From assembly GCF_024693525.1 (NCBI RefSeq), contig NZ_JAILKR010000096.1, positions 1 to 28,884 on the forward strand: a DNA stretch of 28,884 bases. The letters run 5' to 3'. This document shows, piece by piece, positions 15,440 to 23,321 of this stretch (position 1 is the first letter of the stretch; each line of letters begins with the position of its first letter). The notes under the pieces are model-generated. The model searched no databases. It saw nothing but the letters and a program-made list of their open reading frames with translations, and was not told the DNA's origin. Source of the stretch: Selenomonas sp. Lineage in GTDB: Bacteria > Bacillota_C > Negativicutes > Selenomonadales > Selenomonadaceae. The position numbers were made by a program, and so were the translations under genes.

Positions 15440-16702
15440 TTAGAACAGGAAGTTAACCTGGCCGAATACACGGTTGGATTTGTTGTCGGTAGCAAGGTCT
15501 TTGTTCTTGCCATAACGAGCTACTGCAACAACGTTCTTGAACGGAACGTAGCTAGCACCGAGCTCCCAGCCCTTCTGGCCTTCATCGATTGCATCATAGG
15601 TGTTGAACAGGTCAACGTTCTGGCCGAGGTGACGGTAAGCTACCCAAGCACCCCAAGTGCCTTTGTTCTCATCCTGAGCGCCTTTGTAGTCGATCTCAGC
15701 AGCGCCAGCTTTTTTCTGAACATCAGCATCATGGTTCTCAGCATAGAAGCCGTTTACAGCCCAGTTCTTGTCGAACGTGTAAGCGCCTTTTGCCATCCAG
15801 ATGTTAGCTTCATCCGTCGTGCCGTTTGCATAAGCAGCACCTTTAGCCGTGATGTCGTCGCTGTTCAGGTGATGGTAGTCAGCACCCAGGGACAGTTTGC
15901 CGAAGTCATAGCCAAGACCAGCATACTGATAGTTAGCCGTATCTACAGCCGTGCCATCAGCATTGTTGATGCGACCAGCACCAGCCGTTACTTTCAGAGC
16001 TTTGCCGAAGGAAACCTCAGCACCGGAGAACTGCGTATCGAAGATGCTGTCATCATCAATCGGAGCGAATTTACCGAGCTTCGTGGAGAAGTTCGTGTAG
16101 TCGCCCTGTGCATAGATGCGTTTCAGTTTAACGTTGCCGTTGTTGTCGACATCCTTATCTTTGTCGAGATTATCAACCGTAGCATCGAGACGTGCATTTA
16201 CATGCCAGTTGCTGTTGACTTCAGCGCTCGGCTCGAGACGGAACAGAACCTTGTTCATGTCTTCATGACGGTCTGCAGCTTCGCTCTGGCCTTTCGTGTT
16301 CGTGCGAGCGAAGTCGTACTCAGCTTTGCCGTTCCATTTTACTTTGTCAGCATTTTTCTCGAGGTTAGCAACGCGAACGCCGAGGTTGTTGAGCTCATCG
16401 CCGAACTCAGCTGCCAGTTTGTCCAGCAGGGCTTTGTCGTTGCCGGAAACCGTTACGTTCTGGCTCTTAGCCATAGCGCGGGCAACCATTACAGCCATCT
16501 CATAACGAGTGATCTGTTTCTGGCCTTTGTACGTGCCATCGCCATAACCCGTGATAACGCCATCCTGAGCCAGCTGTGCTACTGCATCATATGCCCAGTG
16601 GTCTGCCGGAACATCGGAAAACGGGTTTGCTGCTGCAAACGTCGTGCTAGCTGCGCCAACAACGAGAGCCGTCGTCAGTGCGGATACAAGAGTCTTTTTC
16701 AT
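15440..16702 (-). CDS. OmpM-like SLH-domain outer-membrane porin, copy 1
   Basis: The 420-residue protein is a major outer-membrane protein of the Negativicutes type. It has a signal peptide (1-23, cleavage after TFA) and an SLH domain (about 26-80: NPFSDVPADHWAYDAVAQLA, then ITRYEMAVMVARAMA). A coiled coil follows (about 90-120, ending NLEKNADKV), then a long beta-barrel rich in alternating aromatic strands ending FGQVNFLF with the terminal Phe expected for BAM-dependent insertion. The SLH domain should bind modified peptidoglycan and tether the outer membrane. GGAGGGG precedes the ATG. Residues 1-106 match copy 5 exactly, whereas the barrel differs. It is monocistronic with its own promoter, leader motif and terminator. 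Confidence 0.93.
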   Translation of the reverse strand: MKKTLVSALTTALVVGAASTTFAAANPFSDVPADHWAYDAVAQLAQDGVITGYGDGTYKGQKQITRYEMAVMVARAMAKSQNVTVSGNDKALLDKLAAEFGDELNNLGVRVANLEKNADKVKWNGKAEYDFARTNTKGQSEAADRHEDMNKVLFRLEPSAEVNSNWHVNARLDATVDNLDKDKDVDNNGNVKLKRIYAQGDYTNFSTKLGKFAPIDDDSIFDTQFSGAEVSFGKALKVTAGAGRINNADGTAVDTANYQYAGLGYDFGKLSLGADYHHLNSDDITAKGAAYANGTTDEANIWMAKGAYTFDKNWAVNGFYAENHDADVQKKAGAAEIDYKGAQDENKGTWGAWVAYRHLGQNVDLFNTYDAIDEGQKGWELGASYVPFKNVVAVARYGKNKDLATDNKSNRVFGQVNFLF

Positions 16703-16770
16703 AAAAGAACCCCTCCTCTTAAATTAATAATATACCCTTAATATTCCGAGGAAAGATTAGAACTTCTTGT

Positions 16771-16788
16771 GAGTATCCATGTTTCCTC
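16771..16788 (-). promoter_or_regulatory. Conserved ompM leader motif, copy 1
   Basis: The transcript strand reads GAGGAAACATGGATACTC, 68 nt before the start codon and about 29 nt after the predicted transcription start. It is one of five near-identical 18-mers, one per ompM paralogue. Confidence 0.7.
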
Positions 16789-16823
16789 AACAATTTTCTT
16801 AATTATCCCTCAGAACAGCTTTA

Positions 16824-16852
16824 ATATTATCATAAATATTTTGCAAAAGCAA
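16824..16852 (-). promoter_or_regulatory. Promoter of ompM copy 1
   Basis: Minus-strand TTGCTT (16847-16852), a 17-bp spacer and TAATAT (16824-16829) with an extended-10 TG. The predicted start is near 16817. Confidence 0.6.
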
Positions 16853-16911
16853 GCAATTTCTCGATAATAATTCTCAACCAATCATTAAAGTTCCTTTAAG
16901 TAATTAAAAAA

Positions 16912-16955
16912 CGGATAGAATTTCTTTTGTTTCTTCGCAAAAGAAATTCTATCCG
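16912..16955 (-). terminator. Terminator of ompM copy 2
   Basis: A perfect 18-bp stem (16912-16929 with 16938-16955) and 8-nt loop, followed on the minus strand by TTTTTTAATTA. Confidence 0.92.
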
Positions 16956-17001
16956 CCCGATTTATATCGGTTTCAACTTAGTCGTAACTTCACCGATTCG
17001 A

Positions 17002-18276
17002 TTAGAACAGGAAGTTTACGCGACCGAAGAGGTTCTGGACGTCTTTGCCACCCTGGATGGTCTCGCCTTTACCATAGCGGAGCGTCAGAATCGTGTTCTT
17101 GAACATAGCGTAGTTGCCGCCGACTTCCCAGCCTTTTTCGCCGCCGTTATCGAGGTTGATTACATCCCACGGGCTAGCGATGAAGGCGTTCTGGCCGAGG
17201 TGACGATATGCAACCCAGAGGCCATAAGTGCCCTGGTTCTCAGCCTGTGCACCTTTATAGTCGAGCTCTGCACTGCCAGCTTTGTTCAGTACATCAGCAT
17301 CGTGGTTCTGCGCATAGAAGCCCTTGAAGGCAACATTTTTGCTGAATGCATAGCCGCCTTTTACGAGCCAGATGTTAGCTTCGTCCGTAGCTTTGTTAGC
17401 GTAGCCATAAGCAGACGTCATGTTTTTCGCATTCAGATGATGCAGGCGTGCCGCACCCCAGAGTTTGTTCTTCTTGAGGCCAAGACCAACATACTGATAG
17501 TTAGCCGTGCCTTCATCCGTAAATGCGATAACGTTCTGAGCCAGACGGCCAGCACCGCCGATTACGCTGATGCCATCGCCAGCTGCATTGTAACTGACCT
17601 CAGCACCGGAGAACGGCGTATCGGTAATCGTATCATCATCCGGAGCAGCGAACTTACCGAATTTGTAAGTCATCTTGCCATAGTTGCCCTCAGCCCAGAT
17701 ACGTTTGAGCGATACTTTATCATGGTCAGCATCATTTGCTTTATCCGTATCCAGATCCGTATCCGCATCGAGACGAGCCTTTACATGCCAATTGCTATTG
17801 ACTTCAGCCGTCGGCTCGAGACGGAACAGAACGTTGTTGCGGCTGTCTTTTTCGTCATTCTGGCCATCCGTCATGTAGTGCTGGAACGTATACTCTGCCG
17901 TGCCATGCCATGCAACCTTGTCAGCATTTTTCTCGAGATTAGCTACGCGAACACCGAGGTTGTTGAGCTCATCGCCGAACTCAGCAGCCAGTTTGTCCAG
18001 CAGGGCTTTGTCGTTGCCAGAAACTGCTACGCCATTGTTGTTAGCCATAGCGCGGGCAACCATTACAGCCATCTCATAACGCGTGATCTGCTTGTCACCT
18101 TTGTAGGTGCCATCGCCATAACCCGTTACGACACCGTCTTTAGCCAGCTGAGCTACGGCATCATATGCCCAGTGGTCTGCCGGAACATCCGTGAACGGAT
18201 TCTGAGCAGCGAACGTCGTGCTTGCAGCACCAACTACCAGTGCAGTCGTCAATGCGGATACCAGAGTCTTTTTCAT
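17002..18276 (-). CDS. OmpM-like SLH-domain outer-membrane porin, copy 2
   Basis: The 424-residue paralogue has the same order of parts: signal peptide to residue 23, SLH domain (NPFTDVPADHWAYDAVAQLA; ITRYEMAVMVARAMA), coiled coil ending NLEKNADKV, and a barrel ending FGRVNFLF. Compared with copy 1 the linker after the SLH reads NNNGVAVSGND instead of KSQNVTVSGND, and the barrel strands and loops differ, pointing to distinct surface exposure or pore properties. AGGGGGAG precedes the ATG. It is separated from copies 1 and 3 by terminators and has its own promoter, so it can be expressed independently. Confidence 0.93.
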   Translation of the reverse strand: MKKTLVSALTTALVVGAASTTFAAQNPFTDVPADHWAYDAVAQLAKDGVVTGYGDGTYKGDKQITRYEMAVMVARAMANNNGVAVSGNDKALLDKLAAEFGDELNNLGVRVANLEKNADKVAWHGTAEYTFQHYMTDGQNDEKDSRNNVLFRLEPTAEVNSNWHVKARLDADTDLDTDKANDADHDKVSLKRIWAEGNYGKMTYKFGKFAAPDDDTITDTPFSGAEVSYNAAGDGISVIGGAGRLAQNVIAFTDEGTANYQYVGLGLKKNKLWGAARLHHLNAKNMTSAYGYANKATDEANIWLVKGGYAFSKNVAFKGFYAQNHDADVLNKAGSAELDYKGAQAENQGTYGLWVAYRHLGQNAFIASPWDVINLDNGGEKGWEVGGNYAMFKNTILTLRYGKGETIQGGKDVQNLFGRVNFLF

Positions 18277-18350
18277 AATAGAAACTCCCCCTAAATATAG
18301 AATAAATAACCCCTCGTCCCTAAGAAGGTATACCAGGTTCGTTTCCCCAC

Positions 18351-18368
18351 GAGTATCCTTGTTTCCTC
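18351..18368 (-). promoter_or_regulatory. Conserved ompM leader motif, copy 2
   Basis: The transcript strand reads GAGGAAACAAGGATACTC, 74 nt before the ATG and about 27 nt after the predicted start. Unlike copies 1, 3 and 4 it has no internal ATG, which argues against a leader peptide. Confidence 0.7.
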
Positions 18369-18401
18369 GTCCCCCCGGTATCTTTCCCTCGGACGATTCT
18401 T

Positions 18402-18430
18402 ATAATATCATAAATGGCGTTTCTTGACAA
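18402..18430 (-). promoter_or_regulatory. Promoter of ompM copy 2
   Basis: Minus-strand TTGTCA (18425-18430), a 17-bp spacer and TATTAT (18402-18407) preceded by an extended-10 TGA. The predicted start is near 18395. Confidence 0.7.
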
Positions 18431-18495
18431 CGGTTCCACATGATTTTTTCGTGATTTTTCGCATTTTTTCATGTTTTTCTAAACAATTACACCAA

Positions 18496-18523
18496 AAAGC
18501 CTTCCCCCGAAAGGGAAGGCTTT
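18496..18523 (-). terminator. Terminator of ompM copy 3
   Basis: AAAGCCTTCCC (18496-18506) pairs with 18513-18523 across a 6-nt loop. The minus-strand exit is T-rich (TTTTTGGTG). Confidence 0.88.
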
Positions 18524-18551
18524 CGATTCGAATCAATAATTCGATAGTTGA

Positions 18552-19826
18552 TTAGAATTTGAACTCAACGCGGCCGAAGAGTTTCTCGGCATCTTTGCCG
18601 CCATCAAGTTTCTCACCGTTGAAGTATTTGAGGGTTGCTACCGTGTTCTTAGCCAGCGTGTAGTTCGTGCCTACTTCCCAGCCTTTCGTGCCAGCCCATG
18701 CACCATCATAAGACGGGTCAAAGGCTACGTTCTGGCCGAGGTGACGATATGCGGCATAAGCACCCCAAGTACCCTTGTTGGCATCCTCAGCGCCCTTGTA
18801 GTCGAGCTCTACGGAACCAGCTTTCTTGTAGTTATCAGCCTTAGCATTCTCAGCGTAGGTACCAGCGAGGGCTACGTTCTTGTCGAAGGCATAGCGGGCA
18901 TTAGCAGACCAGATCTGAGCTTTGTCAGAAGCCTCGCCATTGCGATAGCCAGCCATGTTCTTGAAGTTGTCGCTCTCGAGGTTGTGGTAGGCAGCACCCA
19001 GGGACAATTTGTCCTTGCCATACTGCAGGCCAACGCTCTGCATGCTAGCCGTATCGTTGTCAGCAGCGCCAGCAGCTTCTACTGCCGTATTGTTCGTGCT
19101 GCCCGTCATATCATAGCGGCCTGCCTGCAGCGTGAGTTTGAGGTCTTTGCCCGTGCTAAGGGATGCACCGGAAATCTCATCATCGAAGAGCAGGTCTTTG
19201 TCGAGCTGCATCGGCAGTTTACCGAGTTTGATGTTAGTATTGCCGTACTGGCCATCTGCCCAGATGCGTTTGAGGCTGACATCGGATTTCGTGTTGTCGC
19301 TCTTGAGATCCGTGGAAGCATCGATACGAGCATTTACATGCCAGTTGTCATTAACTTCAGCACTCGGCTCGAGGCGGAAGAGCAGCTCGTTGTCGTTCGT
19401 ACGGTCTTTGGAACCAGCAGCGTTTTCTTCACGCTGGCTCGTGTAGGTATAACGAGCCTCGCCGTTCCATTTTACTTTGTCGGCATTCTTCTCGAGGTTG
19501 CTTACGCGAACGCCCAGGTTGTTGAGCTCATCCGCAAACTCAGCGGACAGTTTATCCAGCAGGGCTTTGTCGTTGCCGCTGACGTTCTGTTTTGCCATGG
19601 CTTTGGCAACCATCTGAGCCATCTCATAACGCGTAATCTGTTTGTCGCCTTTGAACGTGCCATCCGCATAACCTTCGATGACGCCATCGTTAGCCAGCTG
19701 AGCTACCGCATCGTATGCCCAGTGGTCAGACGGTACATCCTGGAACGGGTTCGTAGCAGCAAAGGTAGTGGAAGCAGCACCTACAACCAGTGCCGTAGTC
19801 AGTGCAGATACAATAGTCTTTTTCAT
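18552..19826 (-). CDS. OmpM-like SLH-domain outer-membrane porin, copy 3
   Basis: From the ATG at 19826 this paralogue has 424 residues; GGAGGAG lies 6 nt upstream. The frame is open to 19913, but the extra 29 residues would precede a perfect signal peptide (MKKTIVSALTTALVVGAAST). It is the most diverged N-terminus of the five: NPFQDVPSDHWAYDAV, IEGYADGTFKG, and a shortened linker (AKQNVSGND) lacking two or three residues present elsewhere. The coiled coil and a barrel ending FGRVEFKF follow. The family role is as for the other copies: an SLH-anchored outer-membrane barrel. Sequence differences cluster in the barrel. Confidence 0.93.
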   Translation of the reverse strand: MKKTIVSALTTALVVGAASTTFAATNPFQDVPSDHWAYDAVAQLANDGVIEGYADGTFKGDKQITRYEMAQMVAKAMAKQNVSGNDKALLDKLSAEFADELNNLGVRVSNLEKNADKVKWNGEARYTYTSQREENAAGSKDRTNDNELLFRLEPSAEVNDNWHVNARIDASTDLKSDNTKSDVSLKRIWADGQYGNTNIKLGKLPMQLDKDLLFDDEISGASLSTGKDLKLTLQAGRYDMTGSTNNTAVEAAGAADNDTASMQSVGLQYGKDKLSLGAAYHNLESDNFKNMAGYRNGEASDKAQIWSANARYAFDKNVALAGTYAENAKADNYKKAGSVELDYKGAEDANKGTWGAYAAYRHLGQNVAFDPSYDGAWAGTKGWEVGTNYTLAKNTVATLKYFNGEKLDGGKDAEKLFGRVEFKF

Positions 19827-19903
19827 GATAATCTCCTCCATTTCGTAAAAACGAAAAGTAAAAAATGTTGTCATCCTTCCAGTCCGGGTCGGCGGAGCAT
19901 CAT

Positions 19904-19921
19904 GAGTGTCCATGTTTCCTC
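19904..19921 (-). promoter_or_regulatory. Conserved ompM leader motif, copy 3
   Basis: The transcript strand reads GAGGAAACATGGACACTC, identical to copy 4. It is 77 nt before the ATG and about 31 nt after the predicted start. Confidence 0.7.
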
Positions 19922-19958
19922 AGCGCTCTTTCGCGTCCCTGTCCCTTGGGATGATTTA

Positions 19959-19987
19959 ATTATATTACTTGACAAAGTCAATTACAA
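19959..19987 (-). promoter_or_regulatory. Promoter of ompM copy 3
   Basis: Minus-strand TTGTAA (19982-19987), a 17-bp spacer and a perfect TATAAT (19959-19964). The predicted start is near 19952, giving a leader of about 125 nt. Confidence 0.72.
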
Positions 19988-20058
19988 TTAACGGACGATT
20001 ATTCTTTCCTTATGTTTTGATTAGATAGTTTTCTAAGTCAACTATAAGAATAAGAAAA

Positions 20059-20085
20059 AGACCTTCCTCAAAACGAGGAAGGTCT
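20059..20085 (-). terminator. Terminator of ompM copy 4
   Basis: AGACCTTCCTC (20059-20069) pairs with 20075-20085 across a 5-nt loop, and the minus-strand exit is TTTTTCTTATTC. Confidence 0.9.
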
Positions 20086-20106
20086 GACCAATCGAAAGAT
20101 AATCGA

Positions 20107-21390
20107 TTAGAAGAAGAACTCAACACGGCCGAAGAGTTTGGAAACGTCTTTCTTCGTGTTCAGGTCTTCACCGTTGAAGTATTTCACGTTAGCAACCGTG
20201 TTTTTGAACAGCGTGTAGTTGCCGCCGATTGCCCAGCCCTTGGAGTTGAGCTGTGCATCATCCTGGTTAGCATCGATAACCGCATATTTACCGATATGAC
20301 GATAAGCTACATAAGCACCCCAAGTGCCTTTGTTGGCTTTCTGAGCGCCTTTATAGTCGAGCTGAACCATGCCAGCCTTGTTGTAGTAGTCAGCTTTCTC
20401 GTTCTTGATGTAAGCGCCACCGAGAGCTACATCTTTGCCGAACTTATAGGAACCAGCAACTTCCCAAGCACCGAAGGTGTCTTCTTTGCCACTCTTAGCA
20501 TAGCCAGCTGTCTTAAACTCATCAGAGGTTGCATTATAGTAAGCAGCCGTACCAGCGAGGTTGCCTGCCTTGTAGGACAGGGCAACGCTCTGAAGGTTAG
20601 CAGCAGCATCATTATTAGCCAGAGCCCCCAACGCCGTATCCAGCGTAGAATCACCTGCTAAATCGATGCGGCCAGCGAATACCGTTGCTTTGAGTTTGTT
20701 GCCAACCGTTACAGCGGCTCCAGAAGCCTGGTCGTTGAGCATCAGAGAGTTATCATAGTTCGTAGCAACGCCGAACTTACCGAGTTTAACCTGGAAGTTC
20801 TTGTAGTCGCCCTGTGCCCAGATGCGTTTAAGTTTAACCTCAGTAGAAGTATCTTTGCTGAGATCTGCAGACGAATCAAGACGTGCTTTTACATGCCAGT
20901 TGCTGTTAATTTCAGCCGTCGGCTCAAGACGAAGCAGAAGCTCATCATTATTCTTTTTGGTCTTCGTGCCGTCTATAGCTTCGTTGCGGTTGCTCGTATA
21001 CGTGTAACGAGCTTCGCCGTTCCATTTTACTTTGTCAGCATTTTTCTCGAGGTTGCTTACGCGAACACCGAGGTTGTTGAGCTCGTCGCCGAACTCAGCT
21101 GCCAGTTTGTCCAGCAGAGCTTTGTCGTTGCCGGAAACATTTACGCCGTTGTTGTTAGCCATAGCACGAGCAACCATTACAGCCATCTCATAACGAGTGA
21201 TCTGTTTCTGGCCCTTGTAGGTGCCATCACCATAACCCGTGATGACGCCGTCTTTAGCCAGCTGAGCTACTGCATCGTATGCCCAGTGATCTGCCGGTAC
21301 ATCCGTGAACGGGTTTGCTGCCGCAAACGTCGTGCTAGCAGCGCCGACTACCAGTGCAGTCGTCAGTGCAGTTACAAGAGTCTTTTTCAT
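20107..21390 (-). CDS. OmpM-like SLH-domain outer-membrane porin, copy 4
   Basis: From the ATG at 21390 the product has 427 residues; GGGAGGAA precedes it. The open frame extends to 21468 but the upstream part is leader. The signal peptide is MKKTLVTALTTALVVGAAST. The SLH domain is almost that of copy 2 (NPFTDVPADHWAYDAVAQLA, linker NNNGVNVSGND), and the region after it (VSNLEKNADKVKWNGEARYTYTS) matches copy 3. The N-terminus therefore looks like a mosaic of its neighbours. The barrel ends FGRVEFFF. Own promoter, leader motif and terminator. Confidence 0.93.
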   Translation of the reverse strand: MKKTLVTALTTALVVGAASTTFAAANPFTDVPADHWAYDAVAQLAKDGVITGYGDGTYKGQKQITRYEMAVMVARAMANNNGVNVSGNDKALLDKLAAEFGDELNNLGVRVSNLEKNADKVKWNGEARYTYTSNRNEAIDGTKTKKNNDELLLRLEPTAEINSNWHVKARLDSSADLSKDTSTEVKLKRIWAQGDYKNFQVKLGKFGVATNYDNSLMLNDQASGAAVTVGNKLKATVFAGRIDLAGDSTLDTALGALANNDAAANLQSVALSYKAGNLAGTAAYYNATSDEFKTAGYAKSGKEDTFGAWEVAGSYKFGKDVALGGAYIKNEKADYYNKAGMVQLDYKGAQKANKGTWGAYVAYRHIGKYAVIDANQDDAQLNSKGWAIGGNYTLFKNTVANVKYFNGEDLNTKKDVSKLFGRVEFFF

Positions 21391-21458
21391 TAGAAATTCC
21401 TCCCTTTTCATAAAACAAAAATGTCCGTCCCGAGAAAGGTCCGGTAAGGAATTCCCAT

Positions 21459-21476
21459 GAGTGTCCATGTTTCCTC
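21459..21476 (-). promoter_or_regulatory. Conserved ompM leader motif, copy 4
   Basis: The transcript strand reads GAGGAAACATGGACACTC, 68 nt before the ATG and about 29 nt after the predicted start. Confidence 0.7.
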
Positions 21477-21511
21477 AGCGTCTTCCTTATCATTCTCTCC
21501 CGATTGACTTC

Positions 21512-21540
21512 ATATTAGCACGCAACGCTACGGATTGCAA
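21512..21540 (-). promoter_or_regulatory. Promoter of ompM copy 4
   Basis: Minus-strand TTGCAA (21535-21540), a 17-bp spacer and TAATAT (21512-21517). The predicted start is near 21505. Confidence 0.65.
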
Positions 21541-21697
21541 ACATTTTTTAACAGTCTGATAACTCGTCTCTCAGACCGTTTTAACATCTAAAAATAACCT
21601 GAAAGCCCATCCCGACTGCTCCGCAACCGTTTCCCCTTTCCGGATAATAATTATGTTTCCTTCCATAATATCCTAGGATTATATTTCGATTAAACAA

Positions 21698-21728
21698 AGA
21701 AGGCCTTCCCCATAAGGGAAGGCCTTCT
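21698..21728 (-). terminator. Terminator of ompM copy 5
   Basis: AGAAGGCCTTCCC (21698-21710) pairs perfectly with 21716-21728 across a 5-nt loop, 18 nt after the stop. The minus-strand exit is TTTGTTTAATC. Confidence 0.9.
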
Positions 21729-21745
21729 AATCCAGCAAGGGATTA

Positions 21746-23047
21746 TCAGAAGAAGAAGCTTACGCGAGCGTAAAGCGTCTCTGCCGTTTTGTCCTGGTTA
21801 GCAAACTGCTTGCCATGGAAATAGCCAAGCGTCGTCAGCGTATTCTGCATCGGAACATAGCTTGCGGAGAAATCCCAGCCTTTTTCATTAAGCGTATCAT
21901 GACCCGTGCCAACATTAGCATGTGCCGTGTCAAAGGTCGGCATCAGCGAAGCGTTGCTGCCCAGGTGACGGTAAGCAACGGAAGCGCCAAAGGTACCTTT
22001 GTTAGCTTTATTGGCACCTTTGTAGTCGATCTCAGCCGTGCCGGATTTCTTGTAGTCCTTGGCATCCGTGTTTTCCGCATAAGCACCAGCTACTGCCCAG
22101 TTCTTATCGAAGGTGTAACGGCCACCAACAGACAGGATGTCCGCATCGTCTTTGTCAGCTTTGTAGCCCGGAGCCGTCTTGAATACTTCGCTGCTAAAAT
22201 GACGATAGCCCAGGCCGCCCGTCAGCTTGCCCTGCTCAGCACTCAGCTGAACGCCCTGATAACTGGCAGCATCGTCTTTCGCGCCTTCCGTTACTTTGGC
22301 ATTGGCATCACCGTTGATATTCCAACGGCCAGCTTCAGCCGTGAGTTTTACCTTGTTGCCAACAGTAGCCTGTACGCCGGAGAAGAAATCATCCATGACG
22401 AGGCCATCATCGTTGGTGGAGTAGAACGGCATCTTACCAGCTTTGACATTCACGCTGCCATAGTTGCCCTCGGCAAAGACATAGGACAGTTTCGTCGTGC
22501 CCGTGCTGTCCTTATCCATCAGGAAGTTGCTGGTCAGACGAGCTTTGACGGACCAGTTATCGTTGATTTCAGCCGTCGGGAACAGACGGAAGGAAACATG
22601 GTCGATGTTGTCCTTGTTCTTTTTGCCAGCAGCATCTTCATCGCGATAGCTCCAATAACGGTAACGAGCCTCGCCCGTCCATTTTACCTTGTCGGCATTC
22701 TTCTCAAGATTGCTTACGCGGACACCCAGGTTGCTCAGCTCATCGCCGAACTCAGCAGCCAGCTTGTCCAAGAGGGCTTTGTCGTTGCCGGAAACCGTTA
22801 CGTTCTGGCTCTTAGCCATAGCGCGGGCAACCATTACAGCCATCTCATAACGGGTGATCTGTTTCTGGCCTTTATAGGTGCCATCACCATAGCCCGTGAT
22901 AACGCCATCCTGAGCCAGCTGTGCTACTGCATCATATGCCCAGTGGTCAGCCGGTACATCGGAAAACGGATTTGCTGCGGCAAAAGTCGTGCTGGCTGCG
23001 CCAACCACGAGGGCCGTCGTCAGTGCGGATACAAGAGTCTTTTTCAT
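21746..23047 (-). CDS. OmpM-like SLH-domain outer-membrane porin, copy 5
   Basis: The 433-residue paralogue is the promoter-distal-most copy on the right of the array. Its signal peptide, SLH domain and linker are identical to those of copy 1 to residue 106; the underlying DNA differs mainly at synonymous sites, in scattered patches. After the coiled coil (LSNLGVRVSNLEKNADKV) the barrel is the most different of the set (ARYRYWSYRDE; end ARVSFFF), still with terminal Phe. GGGGAGGAG precedes the ATG. A 9-nt part of its leader motif is complementary to the sequence adjoining this Shine-Dalgarno. Confidence 0.93.
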   Translation of the reverse strand: MKKTLVSALTTALVVGAASTTFAAANPFSDVPADHWAYDAVAQLAQDGVITGYGDGTYKGQKQITRYEMAVMVARAMAKSQNVTVSGNDKALLDKLAAEFGDELSNLGVRVSNLEKNADKVKWTGEARYRYWSYRDEDAAGKKNKDNIDHVSFRLFPTAEINDNWSVKARLTSNFLMDKDSTGTTKLSYVFAEGNYGSVNVKAGKMPFYSTNDDGLVMDDFFSGVQATVGNKVKLTAEAGRWNINGDANAKVTEGAKDDAASYQGVQLSAEQGKLTGGLGYRHFSSEVFKTAPGYKADKDDADILSVGGRYTFDKNWAVAGAYAENTDAKDYKKSGTAEIDYKGANKANKGTFGASVAYRHLGSNASLMPTFDTAHANVGTGHDTLNEKGWDFSASYVPMQNTLTTLGYFHGKQFANQDKTAETLYARVSFFF

Positions 23048-23116
23048 AATGGAAACTCCTCCCCTAAAAATAGAATATAAATGTGCTTGTTCGCTCTTAA
23101 TGGATATATTGCACCG

Positions 23117-23134
23117 GAGTTTCCCTGTTTCCTC
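23117..23134 (-). promoter_or_regulatory. Conserved ompM leader motif, copy 5
   Basis: The transcript strand reads GAGGAAACAGGGAAACTC, 69 nt before the ATG and about 27 nt after the predicted start. With the next base it contains GGAAACTCC (23116-23124), which can pair with GGAGTTTCC beside the Shine-Dalgarno (23051-23059). Confidence 0.7.
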
Positions 23135-23167
23135 CAGAAATGTCCTTTAATCGCGAACATGTATCCT

Positions 23168-23196
23168 ATGATAGCATAACCATTACAAATTTACAA
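23168..23196 (-). promoter_or_regulatory. Promoter of ompM copy 5
   Basis: Minus-strand TTGTAA (23191-23196), a 17-bp spacer and TATCAT (23168-23173). The predicted start is near 23161. Confidence 0.62.
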
Positions 23197-23229
23197 GTAA
23201 CAATCCTGTTTCATCAATAGCATTGTAAA

Positions 23230-23268
23230 AAATGCCTACTGGTTCCCCTAAGAAACCAATAGGCATTT
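23230..23268 (-). terminator. Terminator of the DUF951 gene
   Basis: Bases 23230-23244 pair with 23254-23268 with one C/A mismatch, enclosing a 9-nt loop. The minus-strand exit is a TTTTTTAC tract. It lies between the DUF951 stop and the ompM copy 5 promoter. Confidence 0.78.
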
Positions 23269-23287
23269 ATTTATCCACCGGACGGCT

Positions 23288-23316
23288 CTTTCACGACCGT
23301 CAGGATATGGTATAAT
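23288..23316 (+). promoter_or_regulatory. Possible plus-strand promoter antisense to DUF951
   Basis: An extended -10 TGGTATAAT ends at 23316 and a weak -35 CTTTCA lies 17 bp upstream. A transcript from about 23323 would run antisense through the whole DUF951 gene into the amidase gene. Confidence 0.45.
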
Positions 23317-23321
23317 TATTC

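Larger units (their letters stand above)
21391..21745. other. Intergenic region between ompM copies 4 and 5
   Basis: This gene-free stretch of about 355 bp holds, from right to left, the terminator of copy 5 (21698-21728), then about 150 bp without recognisable features, then the promoter, leader motif and Shine-Dalgarno of copy 4. No further coding region is supported. Confidence 0.7.

Noticed and set aside
16927..18294. Very long open frame on the plus strand opposite ompM copy 2 (similar ones opposite copies 1, 3, 4 and 5)
   Set aside because: It mirrors the codon bias of the porin gene: its translation is a repetitive, implausible protein, it has no ribosome site, and comparable frames recur opposite every paralogue because the paralogues share sequence.
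19827..19913. N-terminal extensions of ompM copies 3 and 4 starting at MDTH
   Set aside because: The extension is the conserved leader motif read as codons. The true ATG has GGAGG-type sites and begins a perfect signal peptide, and the motif lacks an ATG in copies 2 and 5.
16771..23134. Leader motif as the spacing unit of a CRISPR array or integration site
   Set aside because: The copies are about 1.5 kb apart, one per gene, at constant distance from promoters and start codons, and no cas or integrase gene is present.
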